DNA of 64,000 nucleotides from Prolixibacteraceae bacterium (GTDB lineage: Bacteria > Bacteroidota > Bacteroidia > Bacteroidales > Prolixibacteraceae), in the NCBI GenBank assembly GCA_025210775.1, contig JAOARB010000013.1, positions 124,001-188,000 on the forward strand. The letters run 5' to 3'. The position numbers and the translations under genes are program-made. Below, one piece after another: positions 8,961 to 16,967 of the stretch. The notes below the pieces were generated by a model. The model made no database searches and was not told the origin of the DNA. It worked only from the letters and a program-made list of their open reading frames with translations. Each line of letters begins with the position of its first letter. Positions within the stretch are counted from its first letter, which is position 1.

Positions 8961-9326
8961 TTAAGATGGAGTATACTCTTTAAAAGTATTATCATCATAA
9001 AAAACTATAATTCGCTCTACACGGCTCTTCTTAGACTGTTTAGCATTTCCATTATCTACTTCAGATAAAGTCCCAAACAGATCTAAAGAAGGTATTTCAC
9101 GCTGTTCTGATGATTGAAATGATACTGCTTCACCTTCTCCTGTAATAAACCATTCGATATTTAAAGTTGGGAAAGCTTTAATAAGTTTCTGACAAAAAGC
9201 AAAGCTGGGCATATTTCTCCCACTAATTAGATGCGAGATACTTGACTTTTGAACTCCTAGTTGCTCCGCTAAATCCGTAACAGTTAAACTAAACCGTTGT
9301 AAAATCTCTTCTATTCTTTCTTTCAT
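8961..9326 (-). CDS. XRE-family helix-turn-helix transcriptional regulator
   Basis: 121 residues. The N-terminal lambda-Cro-type HTH spans about 2-60 (SLTVTDLAEQLGVQKSSISH, then LISGRNMPSFAFCQKLIKAF). NIEWFITGEGE (about 56-66) is a typical continuation in Bacteroidetes XRE proteins. The C-terminal half is short and has no recognised domain. It reads on the same strand as pyrKD but is separated from pyrK by about 90 nt that contain a small inverted repeat (TTCTACT 8904-8910 / AGTAGAA 8920-8926). The large gene-free region upstream carries several TGTAAAC words that may be its targets; the targets are inferred. Confidence 0.88.
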   Translation of the reverse strand: MKERIEEILQRFSLTVTDLAEQLGVQKSSISHLISGRNMPSFAFCQKLIKAFPTLNIEWFITGEGEAVSFQSSEQREIPSLDLFGTLSEVDNGNAKQSKKSRVERIIVFYDDNTFKEYTPS

Positions 9327-9754
9327 GTTAATCTTTTACATATGTATACAATAGCTCCGTTTCACAGAGTAAACATTCTCAATTATCACAAAAATACTGT
9401 TTACAATCTTAAACAACAACTATTCTTCCATAGAAAACCCACTTGCATTTGTATTAGAAGAAGATATGTTTGTTTTACTAGTTATTTTGTCATATCTAAA
9501 GCTTTATTTCAAATAAAACTTATAAACATCTAGTTTTAAAGAACTTGTAAGCACGCAGTTATATGTAATTCTTTATCCGTTAACATTTGTGATAACAAAT
9601 GACAATTCACCTAAAGTAGATATATAGTTAAATGACCATAAAACACTGATAATCAACACGCAAACTATACATCAACATTTATTCAATACAAATGTAAACA
9701 CATGCTTCCATGACAAACAAAACCTCTTTACTACACTTGTAAACGTTTCGCAAA

Positions 9755-9794
9755 AAAAGAGACGTAAATTACACATGTAACCAACGTCTCTTTT
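9755..9794. terminator. Nested palindrome resembling an orphan terminator or RNA hairpin
   Basis: Outer arms AAAAGAGACGT (9755-9765) and ACGTCTCTTTT (9784-9794) are exact reverse complements. Concentric inner arms TTACA (9769-9773) and TGTAA (9776-9780) share the same centre. A-rich and T-rich edges give a terminator-like look on both strands, but the nearest gene end is more than 400 nt away. Confidence 0.5.
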
Positions 9795-10154
9795 CAATTT
9801 TGACATAAAATAACGAAAGCTATCTTTCTATATTCACACGAATAGGGATGAAAGTATTTCTGAATATTATTCACTAATACCCCTCCCCTTGACGTATCTT
9901 ATATACAAATGGATGTTATCCCCCTCTCCTGCTCCGATAAATATATATATTAGAGCAGAAGAGTATAATAAGCCACACACATTAGAAGCCTAATGGTTGC
10001 AATATTTTGGAAGAAAAAATTCTTAAACCCACAAAATGGATTTATTTAAGCTTTAAAAAACGATATACAGCTATTGGAATACAGCAAGAGAAAGAGGAAA
10101 ACTAACACTGAGCAATACAATAAGAGGACCATAGGCCCTAATTGTTTCAAATAA

Positions 10155-10199
10155 AAACAGGATATGTCTAGATTAAAATAATCATTACATATCCTGTTT
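10155..10199 (-). terminator. Rho-independent terminator of the YciB-like gene
   Basis: AAACAGGATATGT (10155-10167) and ACATATCCTGTTT (10187-10199) form a perfect 13-bp stem 29 nt after the minus-strand stop at 10228. On that strand the stem runs into TTTTTATTTG. Confidence 0.88.
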
Positions 10200-10227
10200 A
10201 AAAAGACGAGAGCTAGCCAATGATATT

Positions 10228-11178
10228 TTATTTCAAATCAAAAGCAGGTATAACGTTTAATTTTGTTGATGCTACTGCTTGCCATTTTGATTTAGATAAA
10301 ATCAAATCATCCTCAACAACGGCTTTTAAAACTAGCACAACTTTATCCATATTATCACGTAAAAAATATTCTTTCGAAAGATTTACTTGCAACTCTGTCA
10401 TATTAAGCTCCACTCCGATCCAACCACCTATTAATGTCTCAATATTATCTTTATCCGAAACATTACCTTCAAAGGTAGCTGCATCTAAATTATCACTAGG
10501 CAAATAAATATTTCCAGAATTCTCTCCCTCTAAATAAAGACGAACATTAATAAACTTAGGGACAAAATGACCATGATTAAGAGTCATATTATTTCCAGCA
10601 TCATAGAAAGGAATTTGAGCACGTTGCTTTTTTACATTATACTTACTCCATAAAAGCATAGAAGCAAAATAACCAAGAATCAATACATAGAACAATATTC
10701 CACTAATAAACCCCCACCATTCATTAGACAATTTAAAAGCCGAATAAACAATTAATACGATATGAAAAAGAATAATAAACCACAATGGTTTCATTAATTT
10801 CTTCATCCTCAACTGTTGATTTAAATCGACTTCTGAAGGCATAAAACGTCGTGCCATCATCAACACAAGGTTCTTTGGAGTGAATATTGATATTCCTAAT
10901 ATGATCACCAGAAAACTCTCCATAAAAGCAGGTTTTAGCTTAAAGAATAGTGCGTCGTGTGTCACAATTGACAACGATGAGAATAACACCAAAACAAGCG
11001 TATCAAATAGAATAAACTTATCCCATACACGATCTTTAATATATACTACAACCAACTCTATAACCCCAATACCTAATGCAACAAGTACACCTATTTGTGG
11101 TCCCCATACAGCATCCGCAATAATAAAAACCAACAATGGAATTAATCCAGGTAATATTTTCTTTAATCCATCTTTCAT
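10228..11178 (-). CDS. Membrane protein with YciB/IspA-like N-terminal domain and C-terminal extension
   Basis: 316 residues from the chosen ATG. Residues 1 to about 180 form 5-6 membrane segments whose layout resembles intracellular septation protein A/YciB: ILPGLIPLLVFIIADAVWG, a conserved-looking FFKLKPAFMES, then paired C-terminal helices. Residues from about 185 to the end are soluble and beta-rich (QIPFYDAGNNMTLNHGHFVP, then NVRLYLEGENSGNIYLPSDN), an addition I do not recognise; ordinary YciB is about 180 residues. The reading frame stays open upstream to a GTG at 11236-11238, but that codon lies in the terminator hairpin of the FKBP gene, so I use the ATG at 11176-11178. The YciB relation is inference from layout only. 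Confidence 0.7.
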   Translation of the reverse strand: MKDGLKKILPGLIPLLVFIIADAVWGPQIGVLVALGIGVIELVVVYIKDRVWDKFILFDTLVLVLFSSLSIVTHDALFFKLKPAFMESFLVIILGISIFTPKNLVLMMARRFMPSEVDLNQQLRMKKLMKPLWFIILFHIVLIVYSAFKLSNEWWGFISGILFYVLILGYFASMLLWSKYNVKKQRAQIPFYDAGNNMTLNHGHFVPKFINVRLYLEGENSGNIYLPSDNLDAATFEGNVSDKDNIETLIGGWIGVELNMTELQVNLSKEYFLRDNMDKVVLVLKAVVEDDLILSKSKWQAVASTKLNVIPAFDLK

Positions 11179-11202
11179 AAGATAGTCTTTAATATACAGA
11201 AA

Positions 11203-11234
11203 AGAGAGAAGTGTATATACTATCACCTCTCTCT
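11203..11234 (-). terminator. Terminator of the DHH-FKBP operon
   Basis: AGAGAGAAGTG (11203-11213) pairs with CACCTCTCTCT (11224-11234) with one G-U wobble on the minus strand, followed there by TTTTCTGTATATT. It lies 29 nt beyond the FKBP stop codon at 11263. Confidence 0.8.
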
Positions 11235-11262
11235 TCACTTACACTATAATTGTAAAATAATA

Positions 11263-11865
11263 CTATTCAATAATAGGTTCTTTGTTTCCCGTTTCTACGA
11301 TCTCCTCAACTTTCATAAAGAAAACCAATGTCTCGTATGGCCCAATAGAACCACTTCCTCTAATAGAGTAACCTTGTGATGAAGGAATAACAATTTCTGC
11401 TCTTTCCCCTTTATGCATATTTAAAAGCGCAATCTGCCAACCAGAAATCACTGCAGACACCTTACCAGGATTCTTCAACTGATCCACAACTTCTACTTGA
11501 AATGGATCGTATTTCTGTGTTCCTGTTTTATAATCAAAGTTACCATCAAAACGTTCTGACTTCAGTTGAACTCCATCATCGCCCTTCTCAAGAAGGTATC
11601 CTTCATAATAAACACGAACAGTTTGTCCATCTTCCAATTTCTTGTCCGAAACCTCTTCTGCAGGTTGATCTTTATCTGGAAAAACATAGACACCTCTATC
11701 TGTTGGAGTCGCTCCATTATGGTATCTATCTATATATCCAGTACGTAGTTCTAATTCCAACTCACGCATCTTCTGATTGTTTGTTTTACTACAAGAGAAA
11801 AACATCGTAGACAAGGCTATTACCATAAGCCCAATCACCTTATTTAGTTTCTTTTTGTTATTCAT
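11263..11865 (-). CDS. FKBP-type peptidyl-prolyl isomerase lipoprotein
   Basis: Envelope prolyl isomerase/chaperone. 200 residues with a lipoprotein signal (KVIGLMVIALSTMFFSC, Cys at about 25). The C-terminal half has the FKBP pattern: DGQTVRVYYEGYLLEKG, FQVEVVD, VISGWQIALLNMHKGERAEI, then PYETLVFFMKVEEI. The active-site region VISGWQ and the SIGPYETLVFF strand are kept. In gliding Bacteroidetes a related lipoprotein is GldI, but nothing here ties this copy to gliding. It starts two bases after the DHH phosphoesterase gene and is co-transcribed with it. Confidence 0.92.
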   Translation of the reverse strand: MNNKKKLNKVIGLMVIALSTMFFSCSKTNNQKMRELELELRTGYIDRYHNGATPTDRGVYVFPDKDQPAEEVSDKKLEDGQTVRVYYEGYLLEKGDDGVQLKSERFDGNFDYKTGTQKYDPFQVEVVDQLKNPGKVSAVISGWQIALLNMHKGERAEIVIPSSQGYSIRGSGSIGPYETLVFFMKVEEIVETGNKEPIIE

Positions 11866-11867
11866 TA

Positions 11868-12908
11868 TTATTTTAGCTTTTGCGTTTCTTCCATTAATAA
11901 TTCCTTATAATCAACTAATGCAGACTCAAATCTTTTTACCGTTTCTTCTAAAGAAAGGTTACTTCGTCCACCAGCAGCATTCAGATGTCCTCCTCCGCTA
12001 AAGAACTTTTCTGCAATTTCATTCACAGGGAAGTTTCCTTTAGACCTAAAGGAGATTTTTATAAACCCATCTTTCTCCATAAACAATACAGAGCACACCA
12101 TACCTGTTATTTGCAATGGTTCATTAACAATCCCCTCTGTGTCACCTGATTGAAATTTAAAATCAGCCAACTCCTTTTCCGAAAGGGTGATATAAGAGGT
12201 GTGAAAAGAATCCAGAACAACCATCTTTTCGGAAAGGGCATACCCCATTAATCGTAAACGATCTTTACTAAATTGATGGAAAACCTTCGAATAGATATAA
12301 TCTTTATCTACATTTTTAGCCATCAACATTCCAACAACACGATATAAATCGGGTTTAGACGAATTATGAGCAAAACCTCCGGTATCAGTTAATATCCCCA
12401 TAAACAATGAAGAAGCTGCAATAGATGACAACTGATTGTCCCATCCACACTGATAAATAAAATCAACAATCAATTCACATGTAGAACTTGCTGAGATATC
12501 TGTAAACGGATAAGTAGCAAACTCTTTAGGATAAGGATGATGATCTATCATAATAGAAGGAGTCGACAACGATGAAAGTATTTCATCTAGAATTCCAGCT
12601 CTCTTTAGATCATTAAAGTCTAAATATACAATTAAATCCGCATTACGGATGATTCTTTTGGCTTTAGCATTCTCCCATTCAGCAATAATTACCTCCTTGC
12701 TGGCATCGGTCCATTTTAAATATTCTGGGAAATCTGTTGGTGAAACAATGGTAGCCTTTTTACCTAAAGCTTGCAATACATAGTATAATCCAATAGAAGC
12801 TCCCATAGCATCCCCATCAGGGTTGGTATGTGGAACCACTACAATTTTTTCACTTCTTAGAATTATATCTTTAGCCTGTTCCAATAAATTGGATTCGAAT
12901 CTTTCCAT
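11868..12908 (-). CDS. DHH/DHHA1 phosphoesterase, NrnA-like (nanoRNase / pAp phosphatase)
   Basis: Cytosolic metal-dependent phosphoesterase of the NrnA/RecJ-like superfamily, which degrades short oligoribonucleotides and can dephosphorylate 3'-phosphoadenosine 5'-phosphate. 346 residues. The DHH domain shows HTNPDGDAMG (H27, D31, D33), YLDFND at 95-100, and the name-giving DHH at 122-124 (IDHHPYPKEF). The DHHA1 domain ends with the substrate-binding GGGHLNAAGG (305-314). Length and motifs fit NrnA well. First gene of a two-gene unit with the FKBP lipoprotein, with TATATTTG upstream on its strand. Confidence 0.93.
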   Translation of the reverse strand: MERFESNLLEQAKDIILRSEKIVVVPHTNPDGDAMGASIGLYYVLQALGKKATIVSPTDFPEYLKWTDASKEVIIAEWENAKAKRIIRNADLIVYLDFNDLKRAGILDEILSSLSTPSIMIDHHPYPKEFATYPFTDISASSTCELIVDFIYQCGWDNQLSSIAASSLFMGILTDTGGFAHNSSKPDLYRVVGMLMAKNVDKDYIYSKVFHQFSKDRLRLMGYALSEKMVVLDSFHTSYITLSEKELADFKFQSGDTEGIVNEPLQITGMVCSVLFMEKDGFIKISFRSKGNFPVNEIAEKFFSGGGHLNAAGGRSNLSLEETVKRFESALVDYKELLMEETQKLK

Positions 12909-12934
12909 ATTATACGTTCAATACATTATACGAA

Positions 12935-12942
12935 CAAATATA
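12935..12942 (-). promoter_or_regulatory. -7 promoter element, DHH-FKBP operon
   Basis: TATATTTG on the minus strand, 27 nt from the start codon at 12908; exact match to TAnnTTTG. No clear -33 element was seen. Confidence 0.5.
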
Positions 12943-13022
12943 AAAAAGATCGCATTCAGTAACGATTTTTCGCGTCTATTTTTTTATTTTTATAAGGCTA
13001 TAATAAAAAACCTAATACGAAT

Positions 13023-13445
13023 ATGCAGAAAGGTAATTTAACATTAACGATGATAAAGCCAGGAGCAGTGAAAAAAAATCACATTGGTCCTATACTAGGA
13101 ATTATCAATGAAAATGGTTTTACAATCAAAGCCATGAAGTTAACACATTTGACTTTAGAGCAAGCCAAGTGCTTCTACGCAATACATAAGGGCAAACCTT
13201 TTTTTGAAGATCTTGTAACATTTATGTCTTCTGGGCCAATTGTTGCAGCTGTTCTGGAGAAAGACAACGCAGTTCAATCTTTCCGTGACCTTATCGGAGC
13301 AACAGATCCTTCCGAAGCAAATGAAGGAACCATAAGAAGGCTATTTGCCGAGTCCCTTTCACACAATGCCATACATGGCTCAGACTCAGACGAAAACGCA
13401 AAAATAGAAGCATCTTTCTTCTTTAACCAGATGGAAATATTTTAA
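13023..13445 (+). CDS. ndk: Nucleoside diphosphate kinase
   Basis: Cytosolic enzyme that transfers the gamma phosphate between nucleoside triphosphates and diphosphates through a phospho-histidine. 140 residues, standard length. It shows TMIKPGAV (Lys12), MSSGPIVAAVLEKDNAV, GATDPSEANEGTIR and the active-site NAIHGSDS with His118. Divergent from the DHH-FKBP operon and followed by a shared bidirectional terminator. An isolated gene, as is common for ndk. Confidence 0.98.
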   Translation: MQKGNLTLTMIKPGAVKKNHIGPILGIINENGFTIKAMKLTHLTLEQAKCFYAIHKGKPFFEDLVTFMSSGPIVAAVLEKDNAVQSFRDLIGATDPSEANEGTIRRLFAESLSHNAIHGSDSDENAKIEASFFFNQMEIF

Positions 13446-13464
13446 AATCCAGATCTCAACATAC

Positions 13465-13496
13465 AAAGAGGCAACGGTTAGTTCGATTGCCTCTTT
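13465..13496. terminator. Bidirectional terminator between ndk and the NHL protein gene
   Basis: AAAGAGGCAA (13465-13474) and TTGCCTCTTT (13487-13496) form a perfect 10-bp stem between two converging genes. Confidence 0.88.
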
Positions 13497-13505
13497 ATAT
13501 CTTCT

Positions 13506-14435
13506 TTATTTTAATTTAAACTTCTGAACTCTTTTATTTGCACCCTCAGCAACATAAAAAGCCCCATCCGAAGCAACATACAGAGAGTGTGGAATATCCA
13601 TTTCACCTTTTTTGTTTCCTGTTTTGCCTATGGTTGTTAAAATCTCACCTTCTTTTGTGACAATATAGACACACTGTGGCTTATCAGCCCCCCCATCAGT
13701 AACATATATATTTCCATCTGAAGCAATAAAAATTGCAAAAGGACGACTAAACCAATCCCAAGAAGTAACAAAAGCTCCATCTCCTTCGAATATCTGAACT
13801 CTTCCATTCTTTCTGTCGGCCACATATACACGACCCGTTTTATCAACTCCAATATTATGAGGAATCTGAAATTCTCCAGCAGCAGTTCCTTTCTTTCCCC
13901 ACTCAAATTTATATTTACCATTGGCATCAAGACAGACTACCCTATTGTTTTTATATCCATCACTTACATAATAGTCGCCATTAGGAGCCAATGCAATATC
14001 CGTTGGTTTATTAAAACGAAGATGATCTGTTCCAGCCTCCCCTTTTATTCCCCAAGAAGAGATAAGATTTCCCTCTAAATCAAACTGGTGGATCTGATGA
14101 GATCCTATATCTGTGATAAAAATCTTATTATTTAAACAACGAACCTCATGCTTTAGGGTGATTATATCTCCTCCCCATTTCCTGACAAGATTTCCTTTTT
14201 CATCTAGTTCAATAATGGGATTCTGAACATCTCCTCCACAATACAAAATATGTCCATTAGGTAGTTGAGTAACTCCAGTAACCCCTACTTCTGTTATTTG
14301 ATCTCCAGCCAATGGCCAGTTAGGGTCTACCTTATACTCCAAGTTTTGTGTTTTTGTTGTATTACAACCATTCAAAAGTGTTGCACCTAAACCTACCACA
14401 AGGGAGGCTTTTAAAAAATCTCTTCTCTTTACCAT
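13506..14435 (-). CDS. NHL-repeat beta-propeller protein with Tat/lipoprotein signal
   Basis: 309 residues from the chosen ATG at 14433-14435. The N-terminus MVKRRDFLKASLVVGLG has the twin-arginine motif RRDFLK, followed by the lipobox LLNGC, so it is probably exported folded and lipid-anchored. The rest consists of about six NHL-type blades, each with pattern FNKPTDIALAPNGDYYVSDG, FQIPHNIGVDKTGRVYVADR, MDIPHSLYVASDGAFYVAEG and NRV/GRVQ linkers, so a six-bladed propeller is expected. Such proteins bind ligands or act as lyases or sensors; no catalytic set can be assigned. The frame is open for 24 more codons upstream, but the Tat motif fixes the start. Confidence 0.87.
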   Translation of the reverse strand: MVKRRDFLKASLVVGLGATLLNGCNTTKTQNLEYKVDPNWPLAGDQITEVGVTGVTQLPNGHILYCGGDVQNPIIELDEKGNLVRKWGGDIITLKHEVRCLNNKIFITDIGSHQIHQFDLEGNLISSWGIKGEAGTDHLRFNKPTDIALAPNGDYYVSDGYKNNRVVCLDANGKYKFEWGKKGTAAGEFQIPHNIGVDKTGRVYVADRKNGRVQIFEGDGAFVTSWDWFSRPFAIFIASDGNIYVTDGGADKPQCVYIVTKEGEILTTIGKTGNKKGEMDIPHSLYVASDGAFYVAEGANKRVQKFKLK

Positions 14436-15285
14436 CGTCTTAAATTGATTCAATTTTATTGGAATATTGTTAACGAAAACAATGCTACGAAAAAAGTTAA
14501 AATACACATAATAATATAAGAGATCTATTTAACCTAAAATATCCCATTTTATCCACCGTCATTGTATAATATATTTCAACGTGATCATATTATCCAAAAA
14601 TAGTTCAATATCATTCTGACCGATATTATTACTCTAATGTGATGAAATTAAAACCCAAAACAAAAACCGCTATTCTACGTGAATGCGGTAGATTTAAGAG
14701 TGCTGTGACACATACAACTCACACACTTTTTGAGACAATACACAGAGTCTTATTTAATCTCTTAATCAATAGCATCCCCTACTTATGTTTAACACAACCT
14801 TATCTCTCGATCAAATCAACTTCAGACTCCTTTTACATTAAATTCACATCAACTTCACTACAAATTCATATCAACCTCATATTAAGTTCATATATACGTT
14901 ATGATAAAATGAAGTTGATATGAAATTGATATGGTTATAAACCGAACTTGATACAGTAACAAAATGAAATTATGATAAAATAGCTATTAAGCTAAAATCA
15001 AGTAAACATTGATTTAAGTAGTATGTAGTATTTACAACAGAATATTGACACAATAATATTTTCATCGTTTAGATAAAAAGAAACGACCTATATTAAGATT
15101 CACAACAAACGTCAACACATATTCTTCTACTCCATAAAACTTATTTCTCAAGTTCTCATGACCTTAATCCATAAAAGACTTGGGATTTGAATATTTTCTA
15201 CTGAAAAAAACAATAAATAATTATGAACCCTTTAATTGATCATATTTAATTTGTATGATTATTCTTAGATTCAAAAAAACAAACA
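14436..15285. other. Gene-free region containing repeat element copy 1
   Basis: About 850 bp. The centre (14779-15021) is copy 1 of a 243/271-bp repeat also found at 62819-63089. A frame of 94 codons at 14639-14923 exists but lies across the repeat and is not credible as a gene. The rest shows no recognisable feature. Confidence 0.7.
14779..15021. repeat. Dispersed repeat element, copy 1 (243 bp)
   Basis: Collinear with copy 2 (62819-63089) except for one 28-nt gap. Shared start word CTACTTATGTTTAACACAAC, and an identical 47-nt block at 14878-14924 (copy 2: 62946-62992). Distances from that block to the right end are the same (97 nt) in both copies. The ends form a short inverted repeat CTACTTA (14779-14785) / TAAGTAG (15015-15021). 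The missing 28 nt correspond to one of two direct repeats ATATCAACTTCAT present in copy 2, as expected from slippage. No coding capacity; resembles a MITE-like or palindromic intergenic element. Confidence 0.8.
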
Positions 15286-15486
15286 ATGAAAAAGATCTGT
15301 CCTAGATGTAAGAGCACTTTTACATGCAATCATGACAAGATTGAAGTATGCTGGTGTAATCACATCCAACTAGACAAAGATGCATACCAATATATAAGCA
15401 CTCATTTCGAAGGATGCCTATGTAAGGAATGTACAGAAGAAATACAACGAGAGAATGAAAACAATAGAAACAATCTAAAAGACTAA
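15286..15486 (+). CDS. Cysteine-rich CWC family protein
   Basis: 66 residues. Eight cysteines in the CWC pattern: C5, C8, C14, C22, C24, C44, C46 and C49, seen as CPRCKSTFTC, VCWC and GCLCKEC. This matches the small cysteine-rich CWC family, presumed to bind zinc or another metal; the function is unknown. It ends two bases before the start of the C45-type acyltransferase gene and is probably co-transcribed with it. Confidence 0.88.
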   Translation: MKKICPRCKSTFTCNHDKIEVCWCNHIQLDKDAYQYISTHFEGCLCKECTEEIQRENENNRNNLKD

Positions 15487-15488
15487 AA

Positions 15489-16667
15489 ATGAAGAGACTA
15501 TCTTTCATCACACTTCTTATCTGCACCTATTTCCTATCATCATTAAATACCTATGGTTGTACTACAGCAGTCATTTCAGGCAAATACACAAAAAATGGAA
15601 AGCCTATAATATGGAAAGTTAGAGATACGCAAAGCCTTTATAATAAAGTCCAAATTTTCGAAGATGGAAAATACAAATACGTAGCTCTAACCAATGCACT
15701 AGAACACGACAGATCAATGGTTTGGGGCGGATATAACGAATATGGGTTTGCCATTATGAACTCAGCCTCATTTAATACCAACCTTGATAATCCAACAGAA
15801 TTTTGTGATCAAGAAGGGATCATAATGAAAAAAGCATTACAAAGCTGTAAGACATTAAAAGATTTTGAGAAGCTTCTATCGAAACTAAAGAAACCGATGG
15901 GACTAAATGCTAATTTTGGTGTAATTGATGCGAAAGGCGGTGCTGCTTATTATGAGACTGACAATAATAAATTTGTAAAATTTGATGCCAATGATCCACG
16001 TATTGCTCCTAATGGATACATTATACGTACCAACTATTCTTATGTTGGGAAAAAAGACATTGGATATGGTTTTATCAGGTATGAATCTGCAACCGAACTA
16101 TTTTATCAGATGGATAGCGAGAATAAATTGGATGCCAAACAATTGGCCACTGAAACGTCTCGTTCATTATACCATGGTTTATTAAAAACAGATTATGCTA
16201 CAACATATGATTTTACAAGAACTCCTTTTATAAACAATGGCGACCTTATTTGTAGGCATGAAACAGCATCGGCTATCACTATAGAAGGCACCAATAAGGA
16301 GTCTGATAGAAGCACGACGATGTGGTGTAGTGTTGCATTTCCTCTTTCTACTCCATCTATTCCTATTCGTTTAATTAACGGGAACCAACTACCACAATGT
16401 ATAACTGCACCTAAGGGAGTTGCTCCAGAACTATCAAAACTAGGGATGAAGTGGAAAGAGAAATTGTATCCAATTAAAAGATCCTCTGGATATAAGTATA
16501 TGAATTTGAAGGCCTATGTTGATCCTCAAAATGGGATAAAGAACAAAATAGAGAAACTCCAAAAAGAGATCAATAAGCATATTCCTCAAAGTGAGGATTC
16601 TAAAGAATGGGAAATATTCTACAGGTGGGTAGATCAATATATCCCTAACTATTACTATAACAACTAA
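15489..16667 (+). CDS. C45/Ntn-type acyltransferase-like amidohydrolase, exported
   Basis: 392 residues with a signal peptide (MKRLSFITLLICTYFLSSL, then NTYG) that would be removed in front of Cys24 (CTTAVISGK). A cysteine exposed as new N-terminus is the nucleophile in the linear amide C-N hydrolase / acyl-CoA:6-aminopenicillanate acyltransferase families. Further support: WKVRDTQSL, GYNEYGFAIMNSASFNT with the Asn-rich oxyanion-type motif, NANFGVIDAKGGAAYYET and a Ser/Thr-rich MWCSVAFP. The substrate could be a bile-acid-like, acylated amine or peptide amide and cannot be told. Downstream of the CWC gene by two bases. Confidence 0.82.
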   Translation: MKRLSFITLLICTYFLSSLNTYGCTTAVISGKYTKNGKPIIWKVRDTQSLYNKVQIFEDGKYKYVALTNALEHDRSMVWGGYNEYGFAIMNSASFNTNLDNPTEFCDQEGIIMKKALQSCKTLKDFEKLLSKLKKPMGLNANFGVIDAKGGAAYYETDNNKFVKFDANDPRIAPNGYIIRTNYSYVGKKDIGYGFIRYESATELFYQMDSENKLDAKQLATETSRSLYHGLLKTDYATTYDFTRTPFINNGDLICRHETASAITIEGTNKESDRSTTMWCSVAFPLSTPSIPIRLINGNQLPQCITAPKGVAPELSKLGMKWKEKLYPIKRSSGYKYMNLKAYVDPQNGIKNKIEKLQKEINKHIPQSEDSKEWEIFYRWVDQYIPNYYYNN

Positions 16668-16814
16668 CATAGCAGTCATTGTTTTTAAAGGAAGTTTGAT
16701 CTTCTATCAAACGAACTGACATCTATTATAATTTACATAAAACTTGATTAAAAAAGAGCTCTTCATTTTATCTGGTGGTTTGAAATATGAAAGTTCTATT
16801 TAATCATGCAAGAT

Positions 16815-16836
16815 GAGGGAGAAGAAATTCTCCCTC
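16815..16836 (+). terminator. Terminator of the CWC-C45 gene pair
   Basis: GAGGGAGAA (16815-16823) and TTCTCCCTC (16828-16836) pair around a GAAA tetraloop, followed by TCTTATTTTC. It lies about 150 nt after the stop codon at 16667. Confidence 0.75.
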
Positions 16837-16908
16837 TCTTATTTTCATATCATCCTATGAACTACTCACTTATATCAACTCACACTTATTCCGAGAATAG
16901 CTAATAAA

Positions 16909-16941
16909 AAAGACCACCACCTTGTTCAGGCAATGGTCTTT
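16909..16941 (-). terminator. Terminator of the 5'-nucleotidase operon
   Basis: AAAGACCA (16909-16916) and TGGTCTTT (16934-16941) pair 27 nt beyond the minus-strand stop at 16968, running into TTTTTTATTAG on that strand. Confidence 0.82.
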
Positions 16942-16967
16942 ATTTGGATATTATTTTAAAGAAATAT

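Larger units (their letters stand above)
9327..10227. other. Gene-free region with TGTAAAC words and palindromes
   Basis: About 900 bp upstream of the XRE regulator with no credible protein-coding frame. It contains scattered TGTAAAC/GTTTACA words (9399-9406, 9693-9699, 9737-9744), the palindrome CATTTGT-GATA-ACAAATG at 9584-9601, a nested palindrome at 9755-9794, the inverted repeat CTGCTC/GAGCAG at 9929-9934 and 9953-9958, and the terminator of the next minus-strand gene at 10155-10199. The density of symmetric elements suggests regulation or an unannotated RNA. Confidence 0.6.

Noticed and set aside
9342..9533. Plus-strand 63-codon frame next to the XRE gene
   Set aside because: No recognisable motif; lies in the AT-rich upstream region with the TGTAAAC words; more likely chance.
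13023..13445. Possible frameshift near the ndk start because another frame overlaps it
   Set aside because: ndk is full length with all motifs; the overlapping plus frame is antisense to the DHH gene start.
13480..13492. GTTCGATT as a possible tRNA T-loop
   Set aside because: It is the loop and arm of the ndk terminator (13465-13496); no acceptor or anticodon stem is present.
14639..14923. 94-codon open frame, possible small gene
   Set aside because: Overlaps repeat copy 1; similarity to the other frame is explained by the repeat itself, with no gap between the compared parts that could test coding selection.
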